A stretch of DNA of 64,000 nt, taken from assembly GCF_037201975.1 (NCBI RefSeq), contig NZ_CP147520.1:2914001-2978000 (forward strand). Direction: 5' to 3'. This document shows positions 52,478 through 63,689 of this stretch, in pieces. The notes under the pieces were generated by a model. It was given only the letters and a program-made list of their open reading frames with translations, did no database searches and was not told the origin of the DNA. The position numbers and the translations under genes were made by a program. The DNA is from Streptomyces sp. TG1A-60. GTDB lineage: Bacteria > Actinomycetota > Actinomycetes > Streptomycetales > Streptomycetaceae. Position 1 is the stretch's first letter, and each line of letters opens with the position of its first letter.

Positions 52478-52510
52478 AACGGCCACGGCTTGCCGCCGTG
52501 GCCGTTTTTT
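52478..52510 (+). terminator. Rho-independent terminator
   Basis: AACGGCCACGGC and GCCGTGGCCGTT form a 12-bp stem with a 5-base loop, followed by a run of six T. It ends the hemolysin III transcript. Confidence 0.92.
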
Positions 52511-52576
52511 CGTGCGCCCTCATTGACCCACACCATTTCATGACAGCTGATCTTATTTTATGGTCAATGTCACTGA

Positions 52577-52897
52577 ATGAGGTGCGGCGGGACCCCGCCG
52601 CTGGTGGGCGCTCCGGGCCTGATGACGGGCGGCCTGATCGTCGCCGCCCGGGCGAGCGCCCCACTCGTCCAGCGCCTCGGCCCGCGCCCGGTGGTCACCG
52701 CCGGTCTCGCCGTGCTGTGCTTCGCCGAGCGCACCGGCCGCGACGAGGACGACCTCGAAGTACGGGTCTTCGCCATGGGGTTGATGGGCGCGCTGCTGGA
52801 AGGAGTCGTCTACTGGGCCGAGCACGACTACCAGCACGACCTGCTCCAGTTGATCGACCGCACCCTCGACACCTTCAAGGACCTGCCGAAGCGGTGA
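52577..52897 (+). pseudogene. Junction of an MFS transporter fragment and a TetR C-terminus
   Basis: This open frame of about 106 codons is a chimera. The first half (GAPGLMTGGLIVAARASAPLVQRLGPRPVVTAGLAVL) is a helix-loop-helix of a major facilitator transporter. The second half (AERTGRDEDDLEVRVFAMGLMGALLEGVVYWAEHD and LIDRTLDTF) is the C-terminal ligand domain of a TetR regulator. MFS and TetR genes are common neighbours, and a deletion that fused them would give this. Neither part can function. It lies just after the hemolysin III terminator. Confidence 0.65.
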
Positions 52898-52958
52898 CCC
52901 TCCGGGACCACCGGAAAAGCAACGGCCCACCGCCCGTCCGCCGTGGCATCCTGGCCCC

Positions 52959-53684
52959 GTGAACGGACCGGAGATCCTCGTCGAATTCGCCTCTGAGCTG
53001 GCCCTGTTCGTCCCACACGGCCGACGCGGCGACCCCAGCCGGGTGGTCACCGACGGCGTCTCGACCCTCGGTCACGTCATCGAGTCCCTCGGTGTGCCGC
53101 TGACGGAGGCGGGCGCGCTCGTCATCGACGGCCACGAGGTGCCTGTGTCGCACATCCCGGCCGACGGCGAGTCGGTGACCGTACGCCCGGTGACCCGCCC
53201 CCAGCACGTGCCGGGCGCCCCGCTCCGCTTCCTCCTCGACGTCCACCTCGGCACCCTCGCACGGCGGCTGCGGCTGCTGGGCGTCGACGCGGCCTACGAG
53301 TCCACGGACATCGGCGACCCCGCGCTGGCCGCACTCTCCGCCGCCGAGCGGCGCGTGATGCTCAGCCGCGACCGGGGGTTGCTGCGACGACGCGAGCTGT
53401 GGGCCGGAGCGTACGTCTACAGCACACACCCCGAGGACCAACTCCGCGACGTGCTCGACCGCTTCGCGCCCGAGCTGCGCCCGTGGACCCGGTGCACCGC
53501 CTGCAACGGACTGCTGAAGCCGGCGACGAAGGAGGAGGTCGCCGACCGGTTGGAGGGCGGGACGCAGCGGTCGTACGACGTGTTCGCGCAGTGCGCTGCG
53601 TGCGGGCGGGCCTATTGGAAGGGCGCGCACCACGAGCAGTTGGAGGCGATCGTGCGAGAGGCGTTGAGGATGCGTGCGGGGTGA
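52959..53684 (+). CDS. Mut7-C RNase-domain protein with ubiquitin-like N-terminus
   Basis: This 241-residue protein has an N-terminal 80 residues that resemble a ThiS/ubiquitin-like fold (VLIDGHEVPVSHIPADGESVTVRPV). The Mut7-C domain follows, a PIN-like nuclease fold, with FLLDVHLGTLARRLRLLG, DPALAALSAAERRVMLSRDRGLL and the zinc ribbon RCTACNGLL ... QCAACGRAYWKGAHHEQL. The conserved acidic residues at strand ends are present. The family is predicted to be an RNase. The GTG start begins the first strand. Confidence 0.92.
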   Translation: MNGPEILVEFASELALFVPHGRRGDPSRVVTDGVSTLGHVIESLGVPLTEAGALVIDGHEVPVSHIPADGESVTVRPVTRPQHVPGAPLRFLLDVHLGTLARRLRLLGVDAAYESTDIGDPALAALSAAERRVMLSRDRGLLRRRELWAGAYVYSTHPEDQLRDVLDRFAPELRPWTRCTACNGLLKPATKEEVADRLEGGTQRSYDVFAQCAACGRAYWKGAHHEQLEAIVREALRMRAG

Positions 53685-53729
53685 GTCGTGCGCCGACCGC
53701 CCTGGCGCTGCTGGCGGTGCTGACCTGGG

Positions 53730-53991
53730 CGAACGGTTGGAGGGAGGCGTAGCGGTTGATGCCGGCCGCCGCGAGGAGGCCGCCCGGCTTGTTGACGCGG
53801 CGGGCCTCGGCGAGGGCCCGGTCTCGGTCGGTGCGGTCGGGGAGATGGTAGAGGGGGCCCAGGAGGAGGACGACGTCGTACGAGGCGTTTTCGGCCGTGA
53901 TGTGGCGGGCGTCGCCCAACTCGACCGTGACGCCCATCTCTTCAGCCTGGGCGAGGTGGCGGGAGATCGGGTCGACGAGGTGAACCGCCAC
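53730..53991 (-). pseudogene. Middle fragment of a SAM-dependent methyltransferase
   Basis: VHLVDPISRHLAQAEEMGVTVELGDARHI, SYDVVLLLGPLYHLPDRTDR and ALAEARRVNKPGGLLAAAGINRYASL are motifs I-post to motif III of class I methyltransferases (COG2226 type). The SAM-binding glycine motif upstream and the C-terminal third are missing. The frame runs on into the neighbouring gene without likeness. It is a deletion remnant about 85 codons long. Confidence 0.75.
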
Positions 53992-54073
53992 AGGTCAGGC
54001 CACGGCCCCGTGCCCGACGGACAACCGCCGGTACGGGGCCGTGGCCCTGATATGTGCGCTCAGGTCGTGCTGG

Positions 54074-56116
<2,043 letters not shown>

Positions 56117-56388
56117 GGGGTCCATCATGGCGCAGTACCCGGGAGGCACCGCTCAGCACGCGCGCCGCTGTGTCGACTGCGGCTCCGCCGCGTGGGCGCG
56201 ACAAGCCACGACGGCGTGGCGGTCGGCGACGGACCCCCGCCCGCCACGGCGATACCTGCCCCGTCCCCACGGCGACACCCGACCCGGGACCCGGCCAAGC
56301 CCGGCGCAGCGAGATCGCCCTCTCGCCTACACGGACTACGCGGCCCACACTGGCCGGAGGCAACCGTTTCGGCGAAGGGGGACGTGGG

Positions 56389-59300
56389 ATGCGGGACAGC
56401 CACCGGGGGGAGGCCGAACGGCTGTTGGTGCGGGCGGTCGAGGAGGAGGTCCGTAGGTCGGGTGGGCGCACCGATGGAGTCGTCCTGCTGGGCCGGGCCC
56501 GCGCGGCACTGGACACGATGGCCCGGAGCGCGGCCGAGGAGTACGAGGCGTACACCCGTGCACTGGACGAGTCCGAGGCCGGCCGCCTCACGTTCGGCCA
56601 GCGCTACGCGAAGGAGGGCTCCGGAACTCCCCTGCTGGTGGCGGCCGTCGCGGCCGGCACCGCCGTGGTGGCCGACCTCTCCTTCGGCGTCGACGCCGGC
56701 ACGGCTGTGAGCACCGGCGTGATCGTCGGCGTCGCCGGCGCGGTGGCGACGGTCCTGAAGGTGACCGCCGCCCACCTCCCCGCCGCCCACCACCACGCGG
56801 GCGCCCTGGGCCAGCCCGGCGGCCCCGAGCAGCTGCGGCTGCAGTGGCTGACGGCGCTGGAGGTGCGCGGGATACGGCCGTTCCTGGACCAGCAGCGCGT
56901 CCTCGCCGCGTCCACGGCGAAGAAGAAGGCGCCCCGGCTGCGCGGCGCCGACAAGAGCGCGGCGGCGCGGCGGCGCAATGTGCTGGAGCAGTCGTTCGCC
57001 CAACTCCCGGAAGCCAACGACCGGTTCGCCGGTCGGCGGGTGGAGATGGGGAGAATCCGCCAGTGGGTGCAGGCCGCCCGCGCGGAGGCCGAGACCCGGC
57101 CGACGGTCGTCGTGCTGCACGGCGCGCCCGGCTCCGGCCGTACCGCCCTCGCCGTGCGCGCGGCGCACGAGCTGCGGGACTACTTCAGGGGCGCGTGTGT
57201 GGTCGATCTGCGCGCCGACAGCCCGGAGGAGCCGCCGCTGTCCACCCGGGACGCGCTGATGCATCTGCTGAATCGTCTCGGCGCACCGCGCGACCAGCTC
57301 CTCTTCCGTGAGCGTACATCCCAGGACCAGCAGGTCAAGCGGCTGAGCGAGCTGTACCACCAGCACCTGACGGGCCTGGCGGTGACGATCGTCCTGGACG
57401 ACGCCTCCGACCCCGACCAGGTCCGCACCCTCGTCCCCGAACGCTCCGACAGCCTCCTCCTGGTCACCGCCCGCTCCCCTCTCGACCTCCCCGCCGACCT
57501 ACCAGCCTGGGTCCACCAGCTCCCCGTCGAGGCGCTCGACGGAGACGGCGTGCGGGAACTGTTGAGCATGGCGGCCCAGGACGGCTCGATGCCGGCGGCG
57601 GGGGTGCCTGCGGAGGCAGCGGGAGGAGAGGGAGGAGCGTCCGCCGAAGTGGCTTCGGGCGGGGCGCCCGCCGCCTCGTACGACACCGAAGCCGTCGCCC
57701 GGATAGGGCAGTTGTGCGGCGGTCTGCCGCTCGCCCTGTGTGTCGCGGGCTCGTCCCTGGGCCCGCGTACACCCGGAGAGCTGGCCGCGGATTTGAGCGC
57801 GTACGGCCCCGTCGAGCCGGTGGAGCGGGCCCTGTGGCTGCGCTACACCGACCAGTCGGAGCCCTCCCGCCGACTGCTGCGCCGGCTGGCCCTGGCCGGT
57901 CGGGCGTCGCTGGGGGCGGCAGCCGCCGCCTCCCTCCTGGCGACCGACGAGACGGAGGCGACCCGGCACCTCACCGCGCTCGCCCGCGCGGGCCTGATCG
58001 ACCACGTCCACGGCAACCGCTACCGGCTGCACGACCTGGTCCGCGCCTTCGCCCAGGCCCGCCTCCTCGACGAGGAGGAGCCGAGCGAGCGCACGGCCGC
58101 GCAGGAACGCCTGATCGTCACCTACGCCGACCTCGCCGACTCGGTCCTCCGCCTGGTCGACGGCAACATGTCGACCCGCTCCGACCGCTTCGGCTCGCAC
58201 GGCTTCGTGTCCCTGGACGAGGCGCTGCGCTGGCTGGACGACGAGACGAGCTTCATCACCTCCACGCTCCGGCACGCGGAGGGCGTGAACCAGGCGGCGG
58301 TCCTCAGCCTCCTGGGCGCCCTGTGCGACTACTGCCTGCTGCGCGGCGACCTCTACCGCCTCGGTGAGCTGAGCGAACTGGCCCAGTCGGTGGACCAAGG
58401 GCTGCTGACGCGCTCGGTCCAGTGGCGTACGGGGATCGCGGCCCGTCAGCTGGGCGAGCTGGACAAGGCGCGCTCGACGCTCGCCTCGGTCGTCGACCTC
58501 TACATGGAGACGAAGCACGACGCGGGCGCCGCCCGTGCCCTGTGCTCCCTCGGCATCACGCTCCATCACCAGGGCAATCTGACCGAGGCGGCGGAGAAGC
58601 TGCTGGAGGCCCTCCAGCTCCAGTCGGTCCCCCGGCTGGCGGCGGACCGCGCCTGGACCATGCACGCGCTGGCGGCGGTGGAACGCGACCGCGCCCACCT
58701 CGCCGACGCCATGGACCTCCTCACCCGCGCCCTGGTCGTCCACCGTCAGCAGGAGTCCTTGCACGGCGAGGGCTGGGCGCACTACCAGCTGGGCCAGCTG
58801 CTGCTGCGTATGGGCGACGTACCGCGCGCGGAGACCGAGCTGCGCTCCGCCCTGGACCTCTTCGGCCGCACCCGCGACCCGCGCGGCCAGGCCTGGTCCA
58901 TGACCCAGCTCGCCCGCGCCGGTCTTCTCGCCGGCGATCCCTCCGCCGCAGTGGACGGCCTCCGCCAGGCGCTCTCCCGGCACCGCGACAACGAGGACGC
59001 CCGCGGTGAGGCCTGGACCGGCTACTACCTGGGCCAGGCCGTGGAGGAGACGGGCAACCTGGACCAGGCGGTCCGTGAACTGGAACGCTCACGCACGATG
59101 TTCTCCCGTATGCGCGACGTCTACGGCCTCGCCTGCGCCCGCCACCACTCCGCCCGCGTCACCCGCGACCAGCGAGCGGTCCAGACCGGCTCCTTGCGGA
59201 ACTCCGGATTCGCCCGGCAGCTCCTCGTCGACGCCCGCGCCGACTTCCAGCGCATCGGCGTCGCCCACGGCGAGGCCTGGACCTGTCTGGAGCTGGCCGT

Positions 59301-59673
59301 CGTGGACGCCGGCAACAACCGCACCCCCCAGGCCCTCGCCCTCGTCGAAGAGGCCGCCCGGCTCTTCACGTCCTACGGGGACCGCCGAGGCGAGGACTGG
59401 GCCCGCTTCCTGCGGTGCACGCTCCTGCCCTACGCGGCCCCCGGCGGCGTGGAGATCGGCACGGCCGTCGCCCAGGAGGAACTCGCCCATCTCTCCCGCA
59501 CCGCCCACCCTTTGCGCGACGGGAAACTCACCGAGTACGTGGAGGCGTATCAGCTGCTGCTGGAGCGCGGAGTGAACCTGGAGGCCGGCTGGCGCGCCTG
59601 GACCCTCGGCATGGTCCCGAACCGGCACGCGCGGGAGGTGATGGGGGTGCCGGTGACGGGCGGGCAAGGGTGA
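56389..59673 (+). CDS. STAND NTPase with TPR repeats (AfsR-like, membrane-anchored)
   Basis: This is a 1,094-residue signalling protein. Residues 1-75 are helical. A pair of hydrophobic helices lies at about 82-125 (PLLVAAVAAGTAVVADLSF, VIVGVAGAVATVLKV). An NB-ARC-type NTPase follows (P-loop GAPGSGRT at 245-252, LAVTIVLDDAS Walker B, LLLVTARSP sensor, CGGLPLALCVAG), then a winged helix, and about ten TPR-like units (ARALCSLGITLHHQGNLTEA, HYQLGQLLLRMGDVPRAE). There is no BTAD or OmpR DNA-binding domain, so it is not a SARP. It starts divergently from the DUF255 gene. The ligand is unknown. Confidence 0.9.
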   Translation: MRDSHRGEAERLLVRAVEEEVRRSGGRTDGVVLLGRARAALDTMARSAAEEYEAYTRALDESEAGRLTFGQRYAKEGSGTPLLVAAVAAGTAVVADLSFGVDAGTAVSTGVIVGVAGAVATVLKVTAAHLPAAHHHAGALGQPGGPEQLRLQWLTALEVRGIRPFLDQQRVLAASTAKKKAPRLRGADKSAAARRRNVLEQSFAQLPEANDRFAGRRVEMGRIRQWVQAARAEAETRPTVVVLHGAPGSGRTALAVRAAHELRDYFRGACVVDLRADSPEEPPLSTRDALMHLLNRLGAPRDQLLFRERTSQDQQVKRLSELYHQHLTGLAVTIVLDDASDPDQVRTLVPERSDSLLLVTARSPLDLPADLPAWVHQLPVEALDGDGVRELLSMAAQDGSMPAAGVPAEAAGGEGGASAEVASGGAPAASYDTEAVARIGQLCGGLPLALCVAGSSLGPRTPGELAADLSAYGPVEPVERALWLRYTDQSEPSRRLLRRLALAGRASLGAAAAASLLATDETEATRHLTALARAGLIDHVHGNRYRLHDLVRAFAQARLLDEEEPSERTAAQERLIVTYADLADSVLRLVDGNMSTRSDRFGSHGFVSLDEALRWLDDETSFITSTLRHAEGVNQAAVLSLLGALCDYCLLRGDLYRLGELSELAQSVDQGLLTRSVQWRTGIAARQLGELDKARSTLASVVDLYMETKHDAGAARALCSLGITLHHQGNLTEAAEKLLEALQLQSVPRLAADRAWTMHALAAVERDRAHLADAMDLLTRALVVHRQQESLHGEGWAHYQLGQLLLRMGDVPRAETELRSALDLFGRTRDPRGQAWSMTQLARAGLLAGDPSAAVDGLRQALSRHRDNEDARGEAWTGYYLGQAVEETGNLDQAVRELERSRTMFSRMRDVYGLACARHHSARVTRDQRAVQTGSLRNSGFARQLLVDARADFQRIGVAHGEAWTCLELAVVDAGNNRTPQALALVEEAARLFTSYGDRRGEDWARFLRCTLLPYAAPGGVEIGTAVAQEELAHLSRTAHPLRDGKLTEYVEAYQLLLERGVNLEAGWRAWTLGMVPNRHAREVMGVPVTGGQG

Positions 59674-59759
59674 GCGGAGCCAACGCAGAGGCATCCCGCC
59701 CGGAAGCCGCCTTTGAATCACGGCGTACCGGCGGGCCGGGCCCGGCTGACTCAGCGCAG

Positions 59760-60425
59760 TCACGCCATCCCGCACCGCCTGCGGAGAAGCTCGACGCCGT
59801 CACCTTCGAGGTCGTCGCAGTACGTCGAACGCCCGGTCATCGCCATCACCAGGGCCAAGGTGGCACCGGAGACGAGCTGCCCGGAACCGGTGGTGAAGGG
59901 ACCGTCATTCGCGACGAGTCTCAGGCCACCGATGCGTCCCTTGGCCACGACCACGAGGTCCGATCCCTGGTAGTACTCGGCCACCAGCGTGACCACCTCA
60001 ATCGGGTACTCGTGGCGGATGCCCAGCGGGCGCCGGATGTCTTCTCCGTGCACGATCGTCTCGCCGAGCATGGCTATGGCAGGGAGGGGAGGCTTGGTGG
60101 TGCTCGGGACCAAGCGCCGGAATCTCTCCAGCGTCTCGGCCGGGGTGGCGCCCAGCTGCTCGGCCAGCCGCATGGCCACCTGCTTGTCGAAGTCGAACCG
60201 ACAGCGGATCACACCCGCCAGCCAGCGCACGGAGTTGAGGCTCGCCGCCACGGTGAGATGCGCCAGCACCTCACGCACCGTCAATTCGGTGCACAACGAC
60301 CGTGTTGCCCACTGCTCGTCAGTCAGGTCTGCGAGATCAGCCGCCAGCGCCGCTCGCTCAGCGTGGATCAGGGGCCAAACCCCAGCCGTCCGGCTGTGGT
60401 CTGCTGTCAGTTTCGGATCAGTCAT
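59760..60425 (-). CDS. Mycothiol-dependent enzyme, maleylpyruvate isomerase N-domain type
   Basis: This 221-residue DinB-fold protein has the metal-binding histidines of the MDMPI_N family visible in TVREVLAHLTVAA and ETIVHGEDIRRPLG. The N-terminal helix ADLADLTDEQWATRSLCTELTVREV is typical. The enzymes use mycothiol as a cofactor in thiol-transfer or isomerisation; the substrate is not inferable. The mycothiol gene mca lies 2.5 kb away. The ATG at 60425 starts a TDPKLTADHSRTAGVWPLIH leader. Confidence 0.9.
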   Translation of the reverse strand: MTDPKLTADHSRTAGVWPLIHAERAALAADLADLTDEQWATRSLCTELTVREVLAHLTVAASLNSVRWLAGVIRCRFDFDKQVAMRLAEQLGATPAETLERFRRLVPSTTKPPLPAIAMLGETIVHGEDIRRPLGIRHEYPIEVVTLVAEYYQGSDLVVVAKGRIGGLRLVANDGPFTTGSGQLVSGATLALVMAMTGRSTYCDDLEGDGVELLRRRCGMA

Positions 60426-60692
60426 GCGGCAGCGTCTCCTGTCACGGGTAGTGCTCTGCGTTGCACCTTGGCCGGAACAGGTGGCGTCCGGCAGGGGCGT
60501 TCAAGGAGAAGACCCTTGCCCCGGAGCAAAGTCATCGCCCGTGAGTGAACTGTTCTGAGGGCACCCGACCCCAGACCTCATACACATCGGCTGCAACCGC
60601 AGCCGAGTCGCCGGGTCCATCAGCTTCTGCCCCGGAAACTGCCACCTTCAGATCACGCTGCGAAGTGAGGGGCTGAGGGCGGTTGGGTTGCG

Positions 60693-60698
60693 TACAGT
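60693..60698 (+). promoter_or_regulatory. Candidate -10 element of the GNAT gene (leaderless)
   Basis: TACAGT ends seven bases before the ATG at 60706. The upstream gap (60426-60692) has no gene. Confidence 0.4.
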
Positions 60699-60705
60699 CC
60701 TCCCC

Positions 60706-61194
60706 ATGCCCGAGTTACAACTGCTCCGTCCGGACCACGCGCCCGCGCTTCTTGCCTTCGAGCGGGAGAACCGGGCCTACTTCGCCGCGTCCATCCCTGA
60801 CCGAGGCGAGGACTACTTCGCTCGGTTCGACGAGCGGCATCGTGCCCTGCTTGCCGAGCAGGAGGCTGGGGTCTGCTGGTTCCATGTGCTGGTCGGCGCC
60901 GACGCCGAGGTGCTGGGGCGGGTCAACCTCGTGGATGTGGCGGATGGCAGCGCCGAACTCGGGTATCGGATTGCAGAGCGTGCCGCAGGCCGGGGGCTGG
61001 CCACTTGGGCCGTGCGGAAGCTGTGCGATCTTGCCGCCGACGGGTACGGGCTGACCGTCCTGCGAGCCGCGACCACCCTCGACAACGCGGCGTCGCGGGC
61101 CGTGCTGGCCCGCGTCGGGTTCACCGTCGTCGGCGAGACACAGCTCTCCGGTCGCCCCGGCCTTTCGTATTCTCGCAATCTTGCGGCTTCTTAG
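60706..61194 (+). CDS. GNAT-family N-acetyltransferase (RimJ/RimL-like)
   Basis: This 162-residue cytosolic acetyltransferase transfers acetyl from acetyl-CoA. Motif A, SAELGYRIAERAAGRGLATWAVRKL, is the CoA pyrophosphate loop, followed by motif B AATTLDNAASRAVLARVGFTVVGE. The start at 60706 begins PELQLLRPDHAPAL, the normal first strand. The nearest type is RimJ/RimL, which acetylate protein N-termini or amine antibiotics; the acceptor is unknown. Confidence 0.92.
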   Translation: MPELQLLRPDHAPALLAFERENRAYFAASIPDRGEDYFARFDERHRALLAEQEAGVCWFHVLVGADAEVLGRVNLVDVADGSAELGYRIAERAAGRGLATWAVRKLCDLAADGYGLTVLRAATTLDNAASRAVLARVGFTVVGETQLSGRPGLSYSRNLAAS

Positions 61195-61249
61195 CCGGCG
61201 GTGGTCGGCGGTCTGCATGCCGATGCTGGCCGTGGCGCACCCGGAGCAG

Positions 61250-61550
61250 AAAGGCTGAGGCGGCGAATGCTCTGCACCTCGGCGACCGGCCCGCTTATCG
61301 CGCTGCCCACGCCGAACGCGGGCACCTCGCCGAGAGCGCTGGGGCAATCGCCACCGCCGCCTGCCAGACGGCGCACGCGGTCATGGCGGCGCGGGGAGAG
61401 TGGGTTGCCAACGAGAAAAGGCTGCTCGACCGCGCGGGGCTGCGAAGCATCGACCGCGTCCTGGCCAACCTGGCTCCCCAGCCACAAGCACTCACCCATG
61501 CCATCGACGAAACGGCATCCCTGCTGAAGTGGGCCGTCGAAACGTCGTGA
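61250..61550 (+). pseudogene. C-terminal fragment, possibly of a nucleotidyltransferase-type protein
   Basis: About 100 codons with normal Streptomyces codon bias have no upstream start or family N-terminus: ALHLGDRPAYRAAHAERGH, ATAACQTAHAVMAARGEWVANEKRLLDRAGL and ALTHAIDETASLLKW. The W-x-x-N-E-K pattern resembles the helical tail of nucleotidyltransferase-fold (DUF4037 or kanamycin-type) proteins. The 5' part is missing. The family call is weak; the fragment status is fairly clear. Confidence 0.4.
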
Positions 61551-61660
61551 CAGCAGCCCTGATCTCCGCTTGACGGCAGCAGCCGAGCTCTTCCGGGGCT
61601 GTCGGCTTCGGCACTGGAGCCTTCCGCCTCGCCTCCCGAACCTGCGGCTTCACCCCACAC

Positions 61661-61694
61661 GGCCGGGGCGAGGGCTGACGCCCTCGCCCCGGCC
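61661..61694. terminator. Strong hairpin terminator
   Basis: A perfect 15-bp stem (GGCCGGGGCGAGGGC with its complement) has a TGAC loop. It sits in a 378-base gene-free stretch (61551-61928) after the fragment at 61250. Confidence 0.8.
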
Positions 61695-61858
61695 CAGGGC
61701 ACGCGGTCCTGCAGGGTCTGCGCGGGACCACTGCCATCAGGTCGCCATCGGGCGCGACACCGAACGTGTTCCCACCGCTGCCGTCAGAAGGCCTGTCGCC
61801 AACGGCAGTCAATCCGCTGAGCAGGGACCACATCAGCTGAGATTTCCGGTTTCCCCAC

Positions 61859-61919
61859 GTCTCAACAGATCTGGTCGTCGCAGGTCACAGGACTGGTCCG
61901 AGACCAGATCATTTGAGAC
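61859..61919. repeat. 18-bp near-perfect inverted repeat
   Basis: GTCTCAACAGATCTGGTC and GACCAGATCATTTGAGAC are inverted copies matching at 15 of 18 positions, 25 bases apart, just beyond the stop codon of the small membrane protein. It could be a terminator or operator. The arms are A+T-richer than the surroundings, which hints at an origin from outside. Confidence 0.75.
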
Positions 61920-61928
61920 GGGACACGC

Positions 61929-62168
61929 TCAGCCCTTCGCCGGCGTCGTCTTCCCGCCCGTATCCGTCGTCGTCTCCTCGACGGATGCGTCGGGCGTCTC
62001 CTTGAAGTCGACCTTGCCCATGTGCTTGTTCATGGACTTCATCAGACCCCAGACCGCCAGGGCCATCACCGCGAAGACGATGAAGCCGAGGACACCGGGG
62101 GTGACCTTGTCCTTGTCCAGCTCCTTGGCGAGGGGGACGAGGTGTGTGACTGCCAGGCTTACGCTCAT
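61929..62168 (-). CDS. Small membrane protein next to mca
   Basis: This 79-residue protein has one helix (about 26-45, TPGVLGFIVFAVMALAVWGLMKSM) and an acidic/Thr tail (ETPDASVEETTTDTGG). It follows mca by 13-22 bases on the same strand, and the two are conserved neighbours in actinomycetes, so it probably belongs to the mca transcript. ATG at 62168 or 62177 could be the start. The function is unknown. Confidence 0.8.
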   Translation of the reverse strand: MSVSLAVTHLVPLAKELDKDKVTPGVLGFIVFAVMALAVWGLMKSMNKHMGKVDFKETPDASVEETTTDTGGKTTPAKG

Positions 62169-62189
62169 GCCTGGCATTGTCCCCCAGGG

Positions 62190-63062
62190 CTAGCGGATGC
62201 CCGCAAACAGGTCGTCCTCGGGGAGCGAGGTGCCCACCAGGGACTTGACGAGCTCGTACTCCTCGGTGGGCCAGACCTCCTTCTGGAGCTCCAGCGGCAC
62301 CCGGAACCAGCCGCCGTCGGGGTCGATCTGCGTGGCGTGGGCGATGAGGGCCTTGTCACGGATCTCGAAGAACTCGGCGCACGGGATGTGCGTGGTGAGC
62401 GTGCGGTCCTTGTGCTCGGACTCGTCCCAGCGCTTGAGCCAGTCACCGTACGGGGACTCCAGGCCGCGCGCCACCAGGGCGTTGTGCAGCGCCTCGGTGC
62501 GGGGGCGGTTGAAGCCCTGGTTGTAGTACAGCTTCTGCGGCTGGTACACCGGGCCGTACTCGGCCTCGGGGTACTTCTCGGTGTCCGCCGCGCCCTCGAA
62601 GGCCACCATCGAGATCTTGTGGGTCATGATGTGGTCGGGGTGGGGGTACCCGCCGTTCTCGTCGTAGGTGGTGATCACCTGGGGGCGGAACGCGCGGATC
62701 TTCCTGACCAGCTCGCCGGCCGCCTCGTCGACGTCCTCCAGGGCGAAGCAGCCGTCGGGAAGGGGTGGGAGGGGGTCGCCCTCCGGAAGGCCCGAGTCGA
62801 CGAAGCCGAGCCACTCCTGCTCGACGCCGAGGATCTCGCGGGCTTCGTCCATCTCCTTCTTGCGCACCTCGTGGATGTGCTCCTCGACGTACTTGTCGCC
62901 CTGCAGTTTCGGATTGAGGATGGAGCCGCGCTCCCCGCCCGTGCAGGTCACGACCAGCACGTCCACCCCCTCGGACACGTACTTCGCCATGGTGGCCGCA
63001 CCCTTGCTCGACTCGTCGTCGGGGTGTGCGTGCACGGCCATCAGTCGCAGCTGGTCGGTCAA
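62190..63062 (-). CDS. mca: Mycothiol S-conjugate amidase
   Basis: This 290-residue zinc enzyme cleaves mycothiol conjugates of electrophiles and antibiotics to release mercapturic acids, so it is a detoxification enzyme. The PIG-L/LmbE fold is shown by AVHAHPDDESSKG (zinc ligands His 13 and Asp 16) and by GGYPHPDHIMTHK (third ligand). The C-terminal IDPDGGWFRVPLELQKEVWPTEEYEL marks Mca and not MshB. The start is TTG, supported by GAGGGA seven bases upstream. It is divergent from the DUF4307 gene. Confidence 0.96.
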   Translation of the reverse strand: MTDQLRLMAVHAHPDDESSKGAATMAKYVSEGVDVLVVTCTGGERGSILNPKLQGDKYVEEHIHEVRKKEMDEAREILGVEQEWLGFVDSGLPEGDPLPPLPDGCFALEDVDEAAGELVRKIRAFRPQVITTYDENGGYPHPDHIMTHKISMVAFEGAADTEKYPEAEYGPVYQPQKLYYNQGFNRPRTEALHNALVARGLESPYGDWLKRWDESEHKDRTLTTHIPCAEFFEIRDKALIAHATQIDPDGGWFRVPLELQKEVWPTEEYELVKSLVGTSLPEDDLFAGIR

Positions 63063-63290
63063 GACTCATTCCCTCGTAGGTCGGCGCCCTGCCTGAACTT
63101 CGGTGACTCGGCCCGGCGCGATCCGGTGGGCCCCATACTGCCGCCCCCCTCGGACACCCGGCCGGGGCGGCCGTCAGGCGCTGGGCTGGAGGCTTCTATA
63201 GTGACGGCATCGGGAGGCGGGATATTCCCGGTCCAGAGCCTGGACGCCCCTTCCGGGAGGAGACACCCGGCCCCTTTCGAGAGGACGACC

Positions 63291-63689
63291 ATGAGCACGG
63301 CGAGCAGTCAGCTGCCCGAGGGCCGCTACGGCCGCTCCGCCGACGAGCGTGCCGACCGCAGGCTCAAGGCCGTCGGCGCCGTCCTGGGCGCCGCCCTCCT
63401 CGTCCTCATCGGCTGGTTCGCCCACCACTACGTCGCCGGGAACCGGATCAGCGTCGAGATCTACACCTTCGACACCTCGGCCTCCTCGGTGAAGGTGCAC
63501 CTCAGGGGCGACAAGGACGCCGGGGTCGAGGGCTACTGCACCGTCCGCTCCCAGGCCGAGGACGGCGCCGAGGTCGGCCGCGCCGACTTCCGCTTCGGCG
63601 CCGACACCACCGGCATCGACAAGGTCGTCACTCTCCGTACGGCGTCCCGGGGCACCACCGCCGAGCTGGTGGGCTGTCACGCCGACTGA
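63291..63689 (+). CDS. DUF4307 membrane protein
   Basis: This 132-residue protein has a basic cytosolic N-terminus (YGRSADERADRRLKAVGAV), one helix (about 26-46, VLGAALLVLIGWFAHHYVAG) and an extracellular beta-rich domain with two Cys (EGYCTVRSQAE, ELVGCHAD). This is the DUF4307 layout, conserved between mca and greA in actinobacteria. The function is unknown. GAGAGGACG precedes the ATG. Confidence 0.92.
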   Translation: MSTASSQLPEGRYGRSADERADRRLKAVGAVLGAALLVLIGWFAHHYVAGNRISVEIYTFDTSASSVKVHLRGDKDAGVEGYCTVRSQAEDGAEVGRADFRFGADTTGIDKVVTLRTASRGTTAELVGCHAD

